Shown here in pieces: positions 42,797 through 51,345 of a DNA stretch of 64,000 nt. The notes beneath the pieces were generated by a model, which saw only the letters and a program-made list of their open reading frames with translations, was not told where the DNA came from and searched no databases. Numbering within the stretch: position 1 is the first letter of the stretch; every line of letters starts with the position of its first letter. A program made the position numbers and the translations under genes. Source of the DNA: Cedecea neteri. GTDB taxonomy: Bacteria > Pseudomonadota > Gammaproteobacteria > Enterobacterales > Enterobacteriaceae. The stretch is from contig NZ_CP009458.1 in assembly GCF_000758305.1 (NCBI RefSeq), forward strand, positions 4,464,001 through 4,528,000, written 5' to 3'.

Positions 42797-44386
42797 ATGA
42801 CCACTCCGCTACTCGCTATCAACAATCTTTCTATCGCTTTTCAGCAGGGTAGAACCCTGCGGCAGGTGGTGGACTCGGTTTCGCTCCAGGTGGAAGCGGG
42901 TGAAACGCTCGCGCTGGTCGGCGAGTCCGGCTCAGGCAAGAGCGTGACGGCGCTTTCCGTGCTGCGCCTGCTGCCGTCCCCGCCGGTGGTTTATCCCTCC
43001 GGGGAAATTTTGTTTCACGGTAATGACCTGCTAAACGCGCCGGAAAAGACACTGCGTGGCGTGCGCGGCAACAAAATTGCGATGATATTTCAGGAACCAA
43101 TGGTGTCGCTCAACCCCTTGCACACCCTCGAAAAACAGCTGTACGAAGTGCTCTCTCTGCATCGGGGAATGCGGCCCGAACCTGCCCGCGCGGAGATACT
43201 CACCTGCCTCGATCGCGTGGGCATTCGCAACCCTGCAACCCGGCTCCAGGACTACCCTCACCTGCTGTCCGGCGGCGAACGCCAGCGCGTAATGATTGCT
43301 ATGGCGCTACTGACCCGCCCTGAATTGCTGATTGCCGATGAGCCGACAACGGCGCTGGATGTTTCGGTTCAGGCGCAGATCCTGCAATTACTGCAAGAGC
43401 TGAAGCAGGAACTGAATATGGGCCTGCTGTTTATCACCCACAATCTGAGTATCGTGAAAAAGCTGGCGGACAACGTGGCGGTGATGCGTCACGGCAAATG
43501 CGTGGAGCAACAATCCACCACCGATCTGTTCAGTCATCCACAGCATCCCTATACCCAGCAGCTGTTGAATGCTGAGCCATCAGGCGACCCCGTGCCGCTG
43601 GCAGCAGACGTTACCCCCCTGCTCAAAGTTGAGGATCTGCAGGTGGCGTTTCCGATTCGCCGGGGGCTGCTGAAAAGAACGGTGGGTCACCACTACGGGC
43701 TGAAAAATCTCAGTTTTGAACTGCGCCCTGGAGAGAGCCTGGGGCTGGTTGGAGAATCGGGATCGGGAAAAAGCACCACCGGGCTGGCGCTGCTGCGGTT
43801 AATTCATTCCACGGGCGCTATCTGGTTTGACGATCAGCCTCTCCACCAGCTCAACCGCAAGCAGCTGCTGCCGCTGCGCCATCGGGTGCAGGTCGTATTC
43901 CAGGACCCCAATTCCGCCCTGAATCCACGTCTGGATGTGCTGCAGATTGTAGAGGAAGGCCTGCGGGTGCATCATCCGGCGCTAAACGCCGCAGAACGTA
44001 AGGCCAAAGTGATTCAGGCGCTGGAAGAGGTCGGGCTGCAGGCGGATATGCTCCACCGCTACCCGGCTGAGTTTTCCGGTGGCCAGCGCCAGCGCATCGC
44101 TATCGCCAGAGCGTTGATTTTGCAGCCGCAGCTTATCGTGCTGGATGAACCCACCTCTTCGCTCGATCGCTCAGTGCAGGCTCAGATTCTGGCGCTGTTA
44201 AAATCACTGCAGGAAAAACACCGCCTGGCTTATATCTTCATCAGCCATGATTTACAGGTAGTGAAAGCACTTTGCCATCAGATGGTGGTACTGCGTCAGG
44301 GAGAAGTGGTCGAACAGGGAGACTGCAGGCAGATTTTTAGCGCCCCACAAAGCGACTACACGCGTCAGCTGCTGGCGCTCGCCTGA
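42797..44386 (+). CDS. yejF: YejF, fused dual ATP-binding protein of peptide ABC transporter
   Basis: This 529-aa protein fuses two OppD/OppF-type ATPase domains. Domain 1 has Walker A GESGSGKSV, signature LSGGERQRVMIAMAL and Walker B LLIADEPTTALD. Domain 2 (from about residue 275) has GESGSGKST, FSGGQRQRIAIARAL and LIVLDEPTSSLD. The oligopeptide C-terminal extension HPQHPYTQQLL follows each domain. It drives YejBE. It is the last gene of the operon and ends 3 bp from the convergent yejG stop. Confidence 0.95.
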   Translation: MTTPLLAINNLSIAFQQGRTLRQVVDSVSLQVEAGETLALVGESGSGKSVTALSVLRLLPSPPVVYPSGEILFHGNDLLNAPEKTLRGVRGNKIAMIFQEPMVSLNPLHTLEKQLYEVLSLHRGMRPEPARAEILTCLDRVGIRNPATRLQDYPHLLSGGERQRVMIAMALLTRPELLIADEPTTALDVSVQAQILQLLQELKQELNMGLLFITHNLSIVKKLADNVAVMRHGKCVEQQSTTDLFSHPQHPYTQQLLNAEPSGDPVPLAADVTPLLKVEDLQVAFPIRRGLLKRTVGHHYGLKNLSFELRPGESLGLVGESGSGKSTTGLALLRLIHSTGAIWFDDQPLHQLNRKQLLPLRHRVQVVFQDPNSALNPRLDVLQIVEEGLRVHHPALNAAERKAKVIQALEEVGLQADMLHRYPAEFSGGQRQRIAIARALILQPQLIVLDEPTSSLDRSVQAQILALLKSLQEKHRLAYIFISHDLQVVKALCHQMVVLRQGEVVEQGDCRQIFSAPQSDYTRQLLALA

Positions 44387-44389
44387 AAT

Positions 44390-44740
44390 TCAGAAAGGGT
44401 TATGGCTGGAAAATGACTCGGCGATAGCGACACCCACGTTTTTCAGGCGACAGGTTGCCGCCAGCTCGTCCTGCAGGTTAACAAACAGGCACGGCTCGCC
44501 TTCACACTCCACGACGGAGCTGTCCACTTCAATGTCGCTCAATGCCTGGCTAAGCGTATCCATGATTGGCCACGCTTTTTCCCCGTCCGGGCTAAGCAGT
44601 TTCAGGCCAATCAGGCAATCATCATCCTGTTGCGCATTTTGCGGAATCGGTTCAACTCTGGAGCCTGCAAAACCCGTCAACCAGCGATAGCTCTGCGGCA
44701 AACGATGCACGATGGACAGTTGTATGGTGTTCAATTTCAT
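44390..44740 (-). CDS. yejG: YejG, conserved enterobacterial protein of unknown function
   Basis: This 116-aa protein has no membrane segment or signal peptide. It matches E. coli YejG in LSIVHRLPQSYRW, VEPIPQN, KLLSPDG and ALSDIEVDSSVVECEGEPCLFVN. The ATG at 44740 (MKLNTIQLSI) is chosen over an upstream TTG. The two Cys in ECEGEPC are conserved. Function is unknown. It is tail-to-tail with yejF, whose transcript may run into it, since no terminator fits between them. Confidence 0.9.
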   Translation of the reverse strand: MKLNTIQLSIVHRLPQSYRWLTGFAGSRVEPIPQNAQQDDDCLIGLKLLSPDGEKAWPIMDTLSQALSDIEVDSSVVECEGEPCLFVNLQDELAATCRLKNVGVAIAESFSSHNPF

Positions 44741-45036
44741 TTCCCCGGAAGTTCCAATCGGCAATTTATCTCAAACTCTTTACACAAAGGTTAACACAAT
44801 GTTGATAAATTGCGTTTAAACGAGCATTAAAACGGCTCACATCTCATGTAGAGATTTCAAAACTAACGCTTTATTTTTGTGCTATGGCACGCGTTTCGGC
44901 GCTATATGTATCGCTTTCTGAGATCTAACTCAACCTTTTTAACTACAAAGTTGTGACTTTTTACAGTTGAGCCTTTTACATATACGAAACATATATCCTA
45001 TATCAACAGAGATTATACGGGAATTTTCGGGGAGAG
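44741..45036. promoter_or_regulatory. AT-rich yejG upstream region
   Basis: About 296 bp without a gene; with the palindrome that follows it totals 331 bp. It carries the yejG promoter (minus strand). It is AT-rich, with elements such as gttaacacaatgttgataa near 44791-44809. No small RNA was recognised. A short minus-strand ORF across 44939-45142 overlaps the hairpin and is not credible. Confidence 0.45.
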
Positions 45037-45066
45037 CACGGGCGTTTCTGATCAGAAACGCCCGTG
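45037..45066. terminator. Perfect 30-bp palindrome downstream of bcr
   Basis: The sequence CACGGGCGTTTCTGA and its exact reverse complement are joined without a loop at TGATCA. It starts 5 bp after the bcr stop codon. In RNA it folds as a hairpin of up to about 13 bp with a minimal loop. There is no U-tract on the minus strand (GCTCTCCCCG follows), so it may be a 3' stabiliser rather than a simple terminator. Confidence 0.7.
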
Positions 45067-45071
45067 GATTT

Positions 45072-46268
45072 TCAGGCTTTTGTGTGGCGGGCTTTGCTGG
45101 CGTAGAAGTAGAACAGCACGGAGGCTGTCGCACAAATGGCAATAGACCAGATCATCGGCCACGCGGTATTAAAGGTGGCCACCGAGAGCAGCGCCCCGGT
45201 TAACGCGCCAATGCCAAAGCGGAATGTCCCGGCCAATGAGGATGCAGTACCCGCCATATGCGGGAATTCATCCAGAATGACCGCCATTGCATTAGATGAC
45301 ACCAGCGACACACAGCTGATAAACACCGCCACGCCAAGCACCATCGCCCAGAAGCCAAAGTCCAGCTGGCTGCTGAGCACCAGCCATACCGCCATCGCAA
45401 ACTGAATGTACAGCCCGGCACGGAACATGTTAATGGCCCCAACCCGGCGCACAAAGCGGCTGTTGATCATGGTCATGAAGAACAGGAACACAACGTTCAG
45501 TGCAAAGTAGTAACCGAAGTGCTGCGGCGAAACATGGTTTAATTCGATGTAAACGAACGGCCCGGCGCTGAGGAACGAGAACATTCCGGCAAAGCTAAAG
45601 CCGCTGGCCAGCATATAGCTCAGCACCCGCTTATGGCGGAACAGCGTAGCAAAGTTGCCCGCCGTGGTGCGCAGGTTAAACTTCTGCCGCATTTCAGGGG
45701 CGAGCGTTTCGTGAATAAAGAAGAAAATCATCGCCGATGCGAGCAGCGCGGCGGCGGCCAGAATCCAGAAGATCGTGTGCCAGCTATACCACACCAGTAC
45801 TGCACCCCCGATCATTGGCGCCACCAGCGGCGCAATGGTCGTTATCAACATCACGAAAGACATCATTCGGGAGAACTCTTCTTTCGGGTAGATATCGCGC
45901 ATCAGGGCGTTGATCACCACGCTCGCCGCCGCGGCCGCGAGACCGTGCAAAAAGCGCATCCAAATTAGCTGATCGATGGTCTGGGAAAGCGCACAGGCAA
46001 TTGCCGCCAGCGCAAACACCAGAGTGCCACCAAGCACCACCGGCTTACGTCCCAGGCTATCGGCCATCGGCCCATAGAAGATCTGCCCGATGGCAAAACC
46101 CAAAATATAGGTACTGAGGGTCATTTGTGCGCTGCCTGCCGGGACATTAAAGCCCTGGGCTATCATCGGCAACGCCGGTAGGTACATATCGATGGACAGC
46201 GGCATCAGCATCGCCAGCAGGCCAAGGATAACGATAATACCGACAGAAGAGTTCTGTTTACGGCTCAA
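45072..46268 (-). CDS. bcr: Bcr, bicyclomycin/sulfonamide MFS efflux pump
   Basis: Bcr is an inner-membrane drug/H+ antiporter of the DHA1 Bcr/CflA family. It has 398 aa and twelve membrane helices. Family motifs include MPLSIDMYLPALPMIAQGF at helix 1, GQIFYGPMADSLGRKPVVLGG (motif A between helices 2 and 3) and RFLHGLAAAAASVVINALMRD. It exports bicyclomycin and dipeptides in E. coli. It lies 15 bp downstream of rsuA on the same strand, so they probably share a transcript. Confidence 0.94.
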   Translation of the reverse strand: MSRKQNSSVGIIVILGLLAMLMPLSIDMYLPALPMIAQGFNVPAGSAQMTLSTYILGFAIGQIFYGPMADSLGRKPVVLGGTLVFALAAIACALSQTIDQLIWMRFLHGLAAAAASVVINALMRDIYPKEEFSRMMSFVMLITTIAPLVAPMIGGAVLVWYSWHTIFWILAAAALLASAMIFFFIHETLAPEMRQKFNLRTTAGNFATLFRHKRVLSYMLASGFSFAGMFSFLSAGPFVYIELNHVSPQHFGYYFALNVVFLFFMTMINSRFVRRVGAINMFRAGLYIQFAMAVWLVLSSQLDFGFWAMVLGVAVFISCVSLVSSNAMAVILDEFPHMAGTASSLAGTFRFGIGALTGALLSVATFNTAWPMIWSIAICATASVLFYFYASKARHTKA

Positions 46269-46283
46269 AAGTGACTCCGGTGA

Positions 46284-46985
46284 TTAGGGCATGCCGACGC
46301 TGGCAATTTCCTGTTCGGTTAACGGGCGATACTCCCCTGGCGCCAGTTCAGGATCCAGGGCGATGTCGCCAATACGCTCACGGTGCAGTTCAACCACATG
46401 ATTGCCTACGGCAGCAAACATGCGCTTTACCTGGTGGTAACGGCCTTCGCTGATGGTCAGACGCACTTCCGTCGGCGTGATGACTTCCAGCACGGCAGGT
46501 TTGGTGAGATCTTTCTCATTATGCAGCTGAACGCCTTTGGCGAAGTGTTCCGCCGTGCCTTCTTCAACCGGTGATTCCAGCGTCACCAGATAGGTTTTCT
46601 CGCAATGATGGCGCGGAGAGGTAATGCGGTGTGACCACTGGCCGTCGTCCGTCATCAATACCAGCCCGGTGGTGTCGATATCCAGACGGCCCGCGGCGTG
46701 CAGCTTGTGTGCTACTGGCTCATCGAGGAAGTAAAGCACCGTTGGGTGATCGGGATCGTCGGTGGAACAGACGTACCCCTGCGGCTTGTTCAGCATGAAG
46801 TAACGCGGGCCGTGCTGCTGAGTCAGTGGGTTATCATCAAACGCTACCTGATGTTCCGGCAGCAGTTTAAAAGAGGCGTCACGCACAACTTCCCCGTCAA
46901 TGGTGACGCGGTTAGCACGGATTTCACGGCCAGAAATAGCGCGGCTGATGCCGAGCTGCTGAGAGATAAATTTATCGAGTCGCAT
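46284..46985 (-). CDS. rsuA: RsuA, 16S rRNA pseudouridine516 synthase
   Basis: RsuA converts uridine 516 of 16S rRNA to pseudouridine. It has 233 aa: an S4 RNA-binding domain (MRLDKFISQQLGISRAISGREIRANRVTIDGE, 1-32 and on) and a catalytic domain with Asp102 in GRLDIDTTGLVL. C-terminal ISEGRYHQVKRMFAAVGNHV is typical. The ATG at 46985 was chosen over an upstream start 21 codons earlier since S4 begins there. It is cotranscribed with bcr and divergent from radD. Confidence 0.96.
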   Translation of the reverse strand: MRLDKFISQQLGISRAISGREIRANRVTIDGEVVRDASFKLLPEHQVAFDDNPLTQQHGPRYFMLNKPQGYVCSTDDPDHPTVLYFLDEPVAHKLHAAGRLDIDTTGLVLMTDDGQWSHRITSPRHHCEKTYLVTLESPVEEGTAEHFAKGVQLHNEKDLTKPAVLEVITPTEVRLTISEGRYHQVKRMFAAVGNHVVELHRERIGDIALDPELAPGEYRPLTEQEIASVGMP

Positions 46986-47183
46986 TAGTGTATTGCCTGT
47001 TTCATGAAGGTGCCGACAAGCGAGCGTGCGGCAGGGGCTGAAGCCCACATTCAGGTGGAAATTGGTTTGCCTGATAATTAGTTTGCCAGTATAGCGACAT
47101 CAAAAACTCTCTCAAGGTAAAACCGTGCTTTATGGCATAATCGTTGCAGTCACTTGATAACAAGGTTGAAAAACCGCCCGGCC

Positions 47184-48944
47184 ATGTCCTTTACTCTTCG
47201 TCCTTACCAGCAAGAAGCGGTGGATGCCACCCTCAGCTACTTCCGCAAGCACCCTGAACCTGCCGTCATCGTGTTGCCCACCGGCGCGGGCAAAAGCCTG
47301 GTGATTGCCGAGCTGGCAAGAGTGGCTCGCGGGCGCGTGCTGGTGCTGGCCCATGTGAAAGAGCTTGTGGCGCAAAACCACGCGAAGTATGTCTCTCTCG
47401 GGCTGGAGGCGGATATTTTCGCCGCTGGCCTGCAGCGTAAGGAAAGTCAGGGCAAAGTAGTGTTCGGCAGCGTTCAATCCGTTGCCCGCAACCTCGAGCA
47501 TTTCCACGGTGAGTTTTCCCTGCTGATTGTCGATGAGTGCCACCGAATCGGCGACAGCGACGAAAGTCAGTATCAGCAAATTCTGGCGCACCTGCGCGGC
47601 AACAATCCTAACCTGCGGCTATTGGGGCTGACCGCCACCCCCTTCCGCCTCGGCAAAGGCTGGATTTATCAGTTTCATTACCACGGCATGGTTCGCGGTG
47701 ATGAAAAAGCGCTGTTTCGCGACTGCATTTACGAGCTGCCGCTGCGCTATATGATTAAGCATGGTTACCTGACGCCGCCTGAACGGCTGGATATGCCGGT
47801 GGTGCAGTACGATTTTAGCCGCCTGCAGGCGCAGTCCAATGGGCTGTTCAGCGAGGCGGATCTAAACCGCGAGCTGAAACAACAAAAACGCATCACACCG
47901 CATATCATCAGCCAGATCGTTGAATTTGCCGCAGACCGGCGCGGCGTGATGATCTTTGCCGCTACGGTAGAGCACGCGAAAGAGATAACCGCCCTCCTGC
48001 CCGCCAGCGACGCGGCACTGATTACCGCCGACACGCCAGGCCCGGCGCGCGACACGCTCATCGACGCATTTAAAAATCAGCAGTTCCGCTTTTTGGTGAA
48101 CGTGGCGGTATTGACCACCGGCTTTGACGCACCGCACGTTGATCTGATAGCCATTCTGCGTCCTACCGAGTCCGTAAGCCTTTACCAACAAATTGTTGGT
48201 CGCGGCCTGCGCCTCTCTCCGGGGAAAAAAGACTGTTTGATTCTCGACTATGCCGGAAACCCACATGACTTATTCACACCGGAAGTGGGCCACGCTAAAG
48301 GGAAGAGCGACAACGTGCCGGTGCAGGTCTTTTGCCCTTCCTGCGGGTTTGCCAATACCTTTTGGGGGAAAACCACCGCAGACGGCAAGGTGATTGAACA
48401 CTTTGGCCGCCGCTGCCAGGGCTGGTTTGAAGACGATGACGGCCTGCGCGAGCAGTGCGATTACCGCTTCCGTTTTAAAAACTGCCCAAACTGCAATGCT
48501 GAAAATGATATCGCCGCCCGGCGCTGCCATCAGTGTGACCACATCCTGGTCGACCCGGACGATATGCTTAAAGCGGCGCTGAAGCTGAAAGATGCCCTGG
48601 TACTGCGCTGTAGCGGCATGACGCTTCAGGCCGGCGGAGATGCTAAGGGCGATTGGCTTAAAATCACCTATTACGACGAAGATGGCGCAGACGTTAGCGA
48701 GCGCTTCCGCCTCCAGACGCCAGCCCAGCGCATGGCGTTCGAACAGCTGTTTATCCGCCCGCACTCACGCGCGCCCGGCGTGCCATTACGCTGGATCACT
48801 GTCGCAGATGTTGTGGCTCAGCAGCCGCTGCTACGCCATCCAGATTTTGTGGTAGCCCGTAAAAATGGCCAGTTCTGGAACGTACGTGAAAAGGTTTTTG
48901 ACTACCAGGGGCGCTTCCGGCGGGCCAACGAATTACGCGGCTAA
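47184..48944 (+). CDS. radD: RadD (YejH), superfamily 2 DNA repair helicase
   Basis: RadD is a DNA-dependent ATPase that acts in double-strand-break and crosslink repair with RecA in E. coli. It has 586 aa, the same as E. coli. The Walker A LPTGAGKS is at residues 31-38, the DEAH-variant DECH at 117-120, LTATPFRLG motif III and the QIVGRGLRL motif VI. A zinc-finger-like cluster follows (CPSCGF...CQGW...CPNCNAENDIAARRCHQC). The ATG at 47184 matches the E. coli start; an upstream in-frame start is rejected. Confidence 0.95.
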   Translation: MSFTLRPYQQEAVDATLSYFRKHPEPAVIVLPTGAGKSLVIAELARVARGRVLVLAHVKELVAQNHAKYVSLGLEADIFAAGLQRKESQGKVVFGSVQSVARNLEHFHGEFSLLIVDECHRIGDSDESQYQQILAHLRGNNPNLRLLGLTATPFRLGKGWIYQFHYHGMVRGDEKALFRDCIYELPLRYMIKHGYLTPPERLDMPVVQYDFSRLQAQSNGLFSEADLNRELKQQKRITPHIISQIVEFAADRRGVMIFAATVEHAKEITALLPASDAALITADTPGPARDTLIDAFKNQQFRFLVNVAVLTTGFDAPHVDLIAILRPTESVSLYQQIVGRGLRLSPGKKDCLILDYAGNPHDLFTPEVGHAKGKSDNVPVQVFCPSCGFANTFWGKTTADGKVIEHFGRRCQGWFEDDDGLREQCDYRFRFKNCPNCNAENDIAARRCHQCDHILVDPDDMLKAALKLKDALVLRCSGMTLQAGGDAKGDWLKITYYDEDGADVSERFRLQTPAQRMAFEQLFIRPHSRAPGVPLRWITVADVVAQQPLLRHPDFVVARKNGQFWNVREKVFDYQGRFRRANELRG

Positions 48945-48957
48945 CCGGTACTTTTCA

Positions 48958-48986
48958 TTGCCGGCAGAGCCGGATACGGCTATAAT
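48958..48986 (+). promoter_or_regulatory. Sigma70 promoter of rplY
   Basis: TTGCCG (48958-48963), a 17-bp spacer and a consensus TATAAT (48981-48986) predict a start near 48993 and a leader of about 79 nt. The leader can form a small hairpin (GCCTG-TAG-CAGGC, 49038-49050) before the ribosome site. Leaders of L25 genes are known regulatory RNAs in gammaproteobacteria; autogenous control is possible but not shown here. Confidence 0.85.
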
Positions 48987-49071
48987 GCCGCCCGCTTTTG
49001 CATCCGCAAAGCAGAAAACTTTACCTGCTGCTGGGTCGCCTGTAGCAGGCTTATTTAAAGAGAAACAGTCA

Positions 49072-49356
49072 ATGTTTACTATCAATGCAGTAGAACGTAA
49101 AGAGCATGGCAAGGGTGCGAGCCGCCGCCTGCGTGCAGCAAACAAATTCCCAGCTATCGTTTATGGTGGCGCGGAAGCTCCTGTATCCATCGAACTGGAT
49201 CACGACTCCGTAATGAACCAGCAGGCTAAACCTGGTTTCTACGAAGAAGTTCTGACCCTGTCTATCGACGGTAAAGAAGTAAAAGTGAAAGTTCAGGCTG
49301 TGCAGCGTCACCCGTTCAAGCCAAAACTGACTCACATCGACTTCGTTCGCGCTTAA
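49072..49356 (+). CDS. rplY: Ribosomal protein L25
   Basis: RplY is a large-subunit ribosomal protein that binds 5S rRNA. It has 94 aa, the short enterobacterial form without the CTC extension. The sequence begins MFTINAVERKEHGKGASRRLR and ends KPKLTHIDFVRA. The ATG at 49072 follows AGAGA and agrees with the E. coli N-terminus; a long upstream in-frame extension is not used. It has its own strong promoter and terminator. Confidence 0.97.
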   Translation: MFTINAVERKEHGKGASRRLRAANKFPAIVYGGAEAPVSIELDHDSVMNQQAKPGFYEEVLTLSIDGKEVKVKVQAVQRHPFKPKLTHIDFVRA

Positions 49357-49379
49357 TCGCGAGTTAAGTTCGAAAAAAA

Positions 49380-49401
49380 CCCCGCTTCGGCGGGGTTTTT
49401 T
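49380..49401 (+). terminator. Terminator of rplY
   Basis: CCCCGC-TTCG-GCGGGG is a perfect stem with a UUCG loop, flanked by an A-run and followed by six T. It can act in both directions. Confidence 0.95.
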
Positions 49402-49448
49402 GTTATATAAGCATTCGACGCCACGCCTGGCCAAAAGAGACAAATTCC

Positions 49449-49904
49449 ATGGTTGAAAAAATCCCTGCGGGTACATCGCTAATGCCCGCCGTAGAGAAGG
49501 ATATCCAGGCTATCAGGACGATACAAAGCTACCACGCCCACATCTATTTCGAGACGCCGGAGCAAAGGCTGATTGCGGAAGGGATCCGGGCAGAAATTGC
49601 GCTGCGTTTTTCAGTGCTGCTGGGGCGCTGGCACGATGTGCCCGTTGGCCCTCACGCGCTGCCGATGTACCAGGTCGCTTTTATGCCGGAAGAGTTTGCG
49701 CGATTTGCGCCGTGGCTGATGCTGAACCGCTGCGGGTTAACCGTGCTGCTGCATCCCAACACCGGGCAGCCCAGGGCCGATCATACCGATCATGCCGTCT
49801 GGATGGGGCAAAAGCTGGAGATTCGGCATTTACAGCGACTGCCTGAAAGCGAGGGCCCGGAGCCGGAGTACATCCCGAATACTGCCCCTACGATTGCGCC
49901 GTAA
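49449..49904 (+). CDS. DOPA 4,5-dioxygenase family protein
   Basis: This 151-aa protein resembles the small DOPA_dioxygen family (PF08883 type). Visible marks are SYHAHIYFETPEQ (His29, His31), GRWHDVPVGPHALPMYQVAF (His62, His69), MLNRCGLTVLLHPNTG (His102) and ADHTDHAVWMG (His112, His115). The His-rich core fits a non-haem iron site. The substrate in bacteria is not known to me. The start ATG at 49449 has a weak ribosome site; an internal ATG at 49482 is an alternative. It lies between rplY and yejK, which are adjacent in K-12. Confidence 0.85.
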   Translation: MVEKIPAGTSLMPAVEKDIQAIRTIQSYHAHIYFETPEQRLIAEGIRAEIALRFSVLLGRWHDVPVGPHALPMYQVAFMPEEFARFAPWLMLNRCGLTVLLHPNTGQPRADHTDHAVWMGQKLEIRHLQRLPESEGPEPEYIPNTAPTIAP

Positions 49905-49919
49905 AGTTAGCGTTTTGAT

Positions 49920-49945
49920 ACGGCCCGGCTGAAAACGCGGGCCGT
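49920..49945. terminator. Hairpin between the dioxygenase-like gene and yejK
   Basis: ACGGCCCG (49920-49927) and CGGGCCGT (49938-49945) form a perfect 8-bp stem between convergent genes. T-runs are weak on both sides. Confidence 0.6.
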
Positions 49946-49954
49946 GTTGGCAGA

Positions 49955-50962
49955 TTATTTACCTGAGGTACGGCGCTGAAGCTGATCGCGCAGATTCGGC
50001 GGCGTCCCTTTAATGGTTAAAGTATCGGTTGTCGGGTCCCAGAAAATACGCTCCCCCAGCAGCATGGCATCGAAGTTAATCGTCAGCCCGCCGCCGCTAC
50101 CGGCGTATTTGGTCAACTGCCGCAGCGTCCCGCGATCCGCCGGGAAGCTCTCTTCCAGCTCATAGCCCTTCTCAGCGGTAAACTGCTGGAAGTTCTTGTC
50201 GTCAACCGCCCACGGCAGTTCATCGGCCAGCGAAGAGAGTTCGATCTCTTCTCCCGCCTGAAGTTGCTCGTTGCAGTAAGCGTAAACCTGCTGGCGCGCG
50301 GCCTGGCGTTCGTTTTTGTCCAGCTGAGCTTCGTTCGTGAAGTCGTCCAGCGCCTGCAGCAGACCTTTGTTCTGCGCTTTGGCGTTCAGCCCTTCGCTGG
50401 CGCCCAGGAAGTCCATAAAGAAATCAGCCACTTTGCGCCCCACTCTGCCCTTCAGGAAGGTCAGGTAGCGGGTAGATTCCGGATTGGTTTCCCATTCGGT
50501 CAAATCAATACGCGCCACGATATCCGCATGGTTGATGTCGAGATAGTGGGTCGCGCTGATATCCAGCTCTTCGTTAACGCGCATGCTGCTCAGATTGTTC
50601 AACACCGCCACCAGCAGATATTCTACCGCCAGGTAACGATAATGGCAGAACAGCACGATACCGCCGTCGGCAAACGGGTATTTTGCCAGTTCATCGCGAA
50701 GACGACCGGTTGCCGCGCGGGTGAAGGCAAGAAAATCTTCATCGCCATTACGCTGCAGGCGCAGCGCTTCAGCCAGTTCGCTCTCTTCGCTGAAAAGGCC
50801 GTAAGCTTTATTTTTAGCGCTATATACGCGATGCAGCTCCGCCATCATCTCTTCGACGGCACCGTCAGTTGCCAGCAGCGAGTCGCGCAGCACGACGTCC
50901 AGCGTCTGCTCATCGCGCTTAATCAATTGATGCAGGGCAATCTGGTTGATATCCAGACTCAT
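49955..50962 (-). CDS. yejK: YejK, nucleoid-associated protein
   Basis: This is a 335-aa nucleoid-associated protein (NdpA family) found on spermidine nucleoids in E. coli; its precise function is unclear. The sequence begins MSLDINQIALHQLIKRDEQTLDVVLRDS and carries the family features NKAYGLFSEESELAEAL, LKGRVGRKVADFFMDFLGASEG and the C-terminal RIFWDPTTDTLTIKGTPPNLRDQLQRR. ATG follows GGAGAGTTTAAC. It is divergent from yejL, with about 136 bp between them. Confidence 0.95.
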   Translation of the reverse strand: MSLDINQIALHQLIKRDEQTLDVVLRDSLLATDGAVEEMMAELHRVYSAKNKAYGLFSEESELAEALRLQRNGDEDFLAFTRAATGRLRDELAKYPFADGGIVLFCHYRYLAVEYLLVAVLNNLSSMRVNEELDISATHYLDINHADIVARIDLTEWETNPESTRYLTFLKGRVGRKVADFFMDFLGASEGLNAKAQNKGLLQALDDFTNEAQLDKNERQAARQQVYAYCNEQLQAGEEIELSSLADELPWAVDDKNFQQFTAEKGYELEESFPADRGTLRQLTKYAGSGGGLTINFDAMLLGERIFWDPTTDTLTIKGTPPNLRDQLQRRTSGK

Positions 50963-51098
50963 GTTAAACTCTCCTTTAAGACCGGGCGGTATTCAACCAC
51001 TGCCGCTACCGGGACGCAAGTCGTGATAAAAAAGCGGAAAAATCGTCCCTGCTACGGTAAGATAATGCCCTTTCCCGAATACGAATGATTTTTAATTT

Positions 51099-51326
51099 AT
51101 GCCACAAACATCCCGCTACAGTGACGAACAAGTTGAAGCGATGCTGACCGAACTGGCAGCCGTGCTGGAAAAACACCACGCGCCTACCGATCTTTCCCTG
51201 ATGGTATTGGGAAATATGGTCACCAATCTGATAAACACCGACGTGGCGTCCGCTCAGCGTCGTCCTTTGGCTCGCTCCTTTGCTGAGGCGCTTCAAGCTT
51301 CGGTGAGCGAAGATAAAGCCCACTAA
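51099..51326 (+). CDS. yejL: YejL, DUF1414 family small protein
   Basis: This 75-aa cytoplasmic protein of the YejL/UPF0352 family forms an all-helical dimer in solved relatives. The sequence MPQTSRYSDEQVEAMLTELAAVLEKHHAPTDLSLMVLGNMVTN is typical. Function unknown. It lies 19 bp upstream of yejM on the same strand, so an operon with the essential lapC gene is likely. Confidence 0.93.
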   Translation: MPQTSRYSDEQVEAMLTELAAVLEKHHAPTDLSLMVLGNMVTNLINTDVASAQRRPLARSFAEALQASVSEDKAH

Positions 51327-51345
51327 GGAACTATCGTAACAAGTT

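Noticed and set aside
44939..45142. 67-codon minus-strand frame around the bcr palindrome
   Set aside because: It overlaps the bcr 3' end and the palindrome, and no similar protein is known to me.
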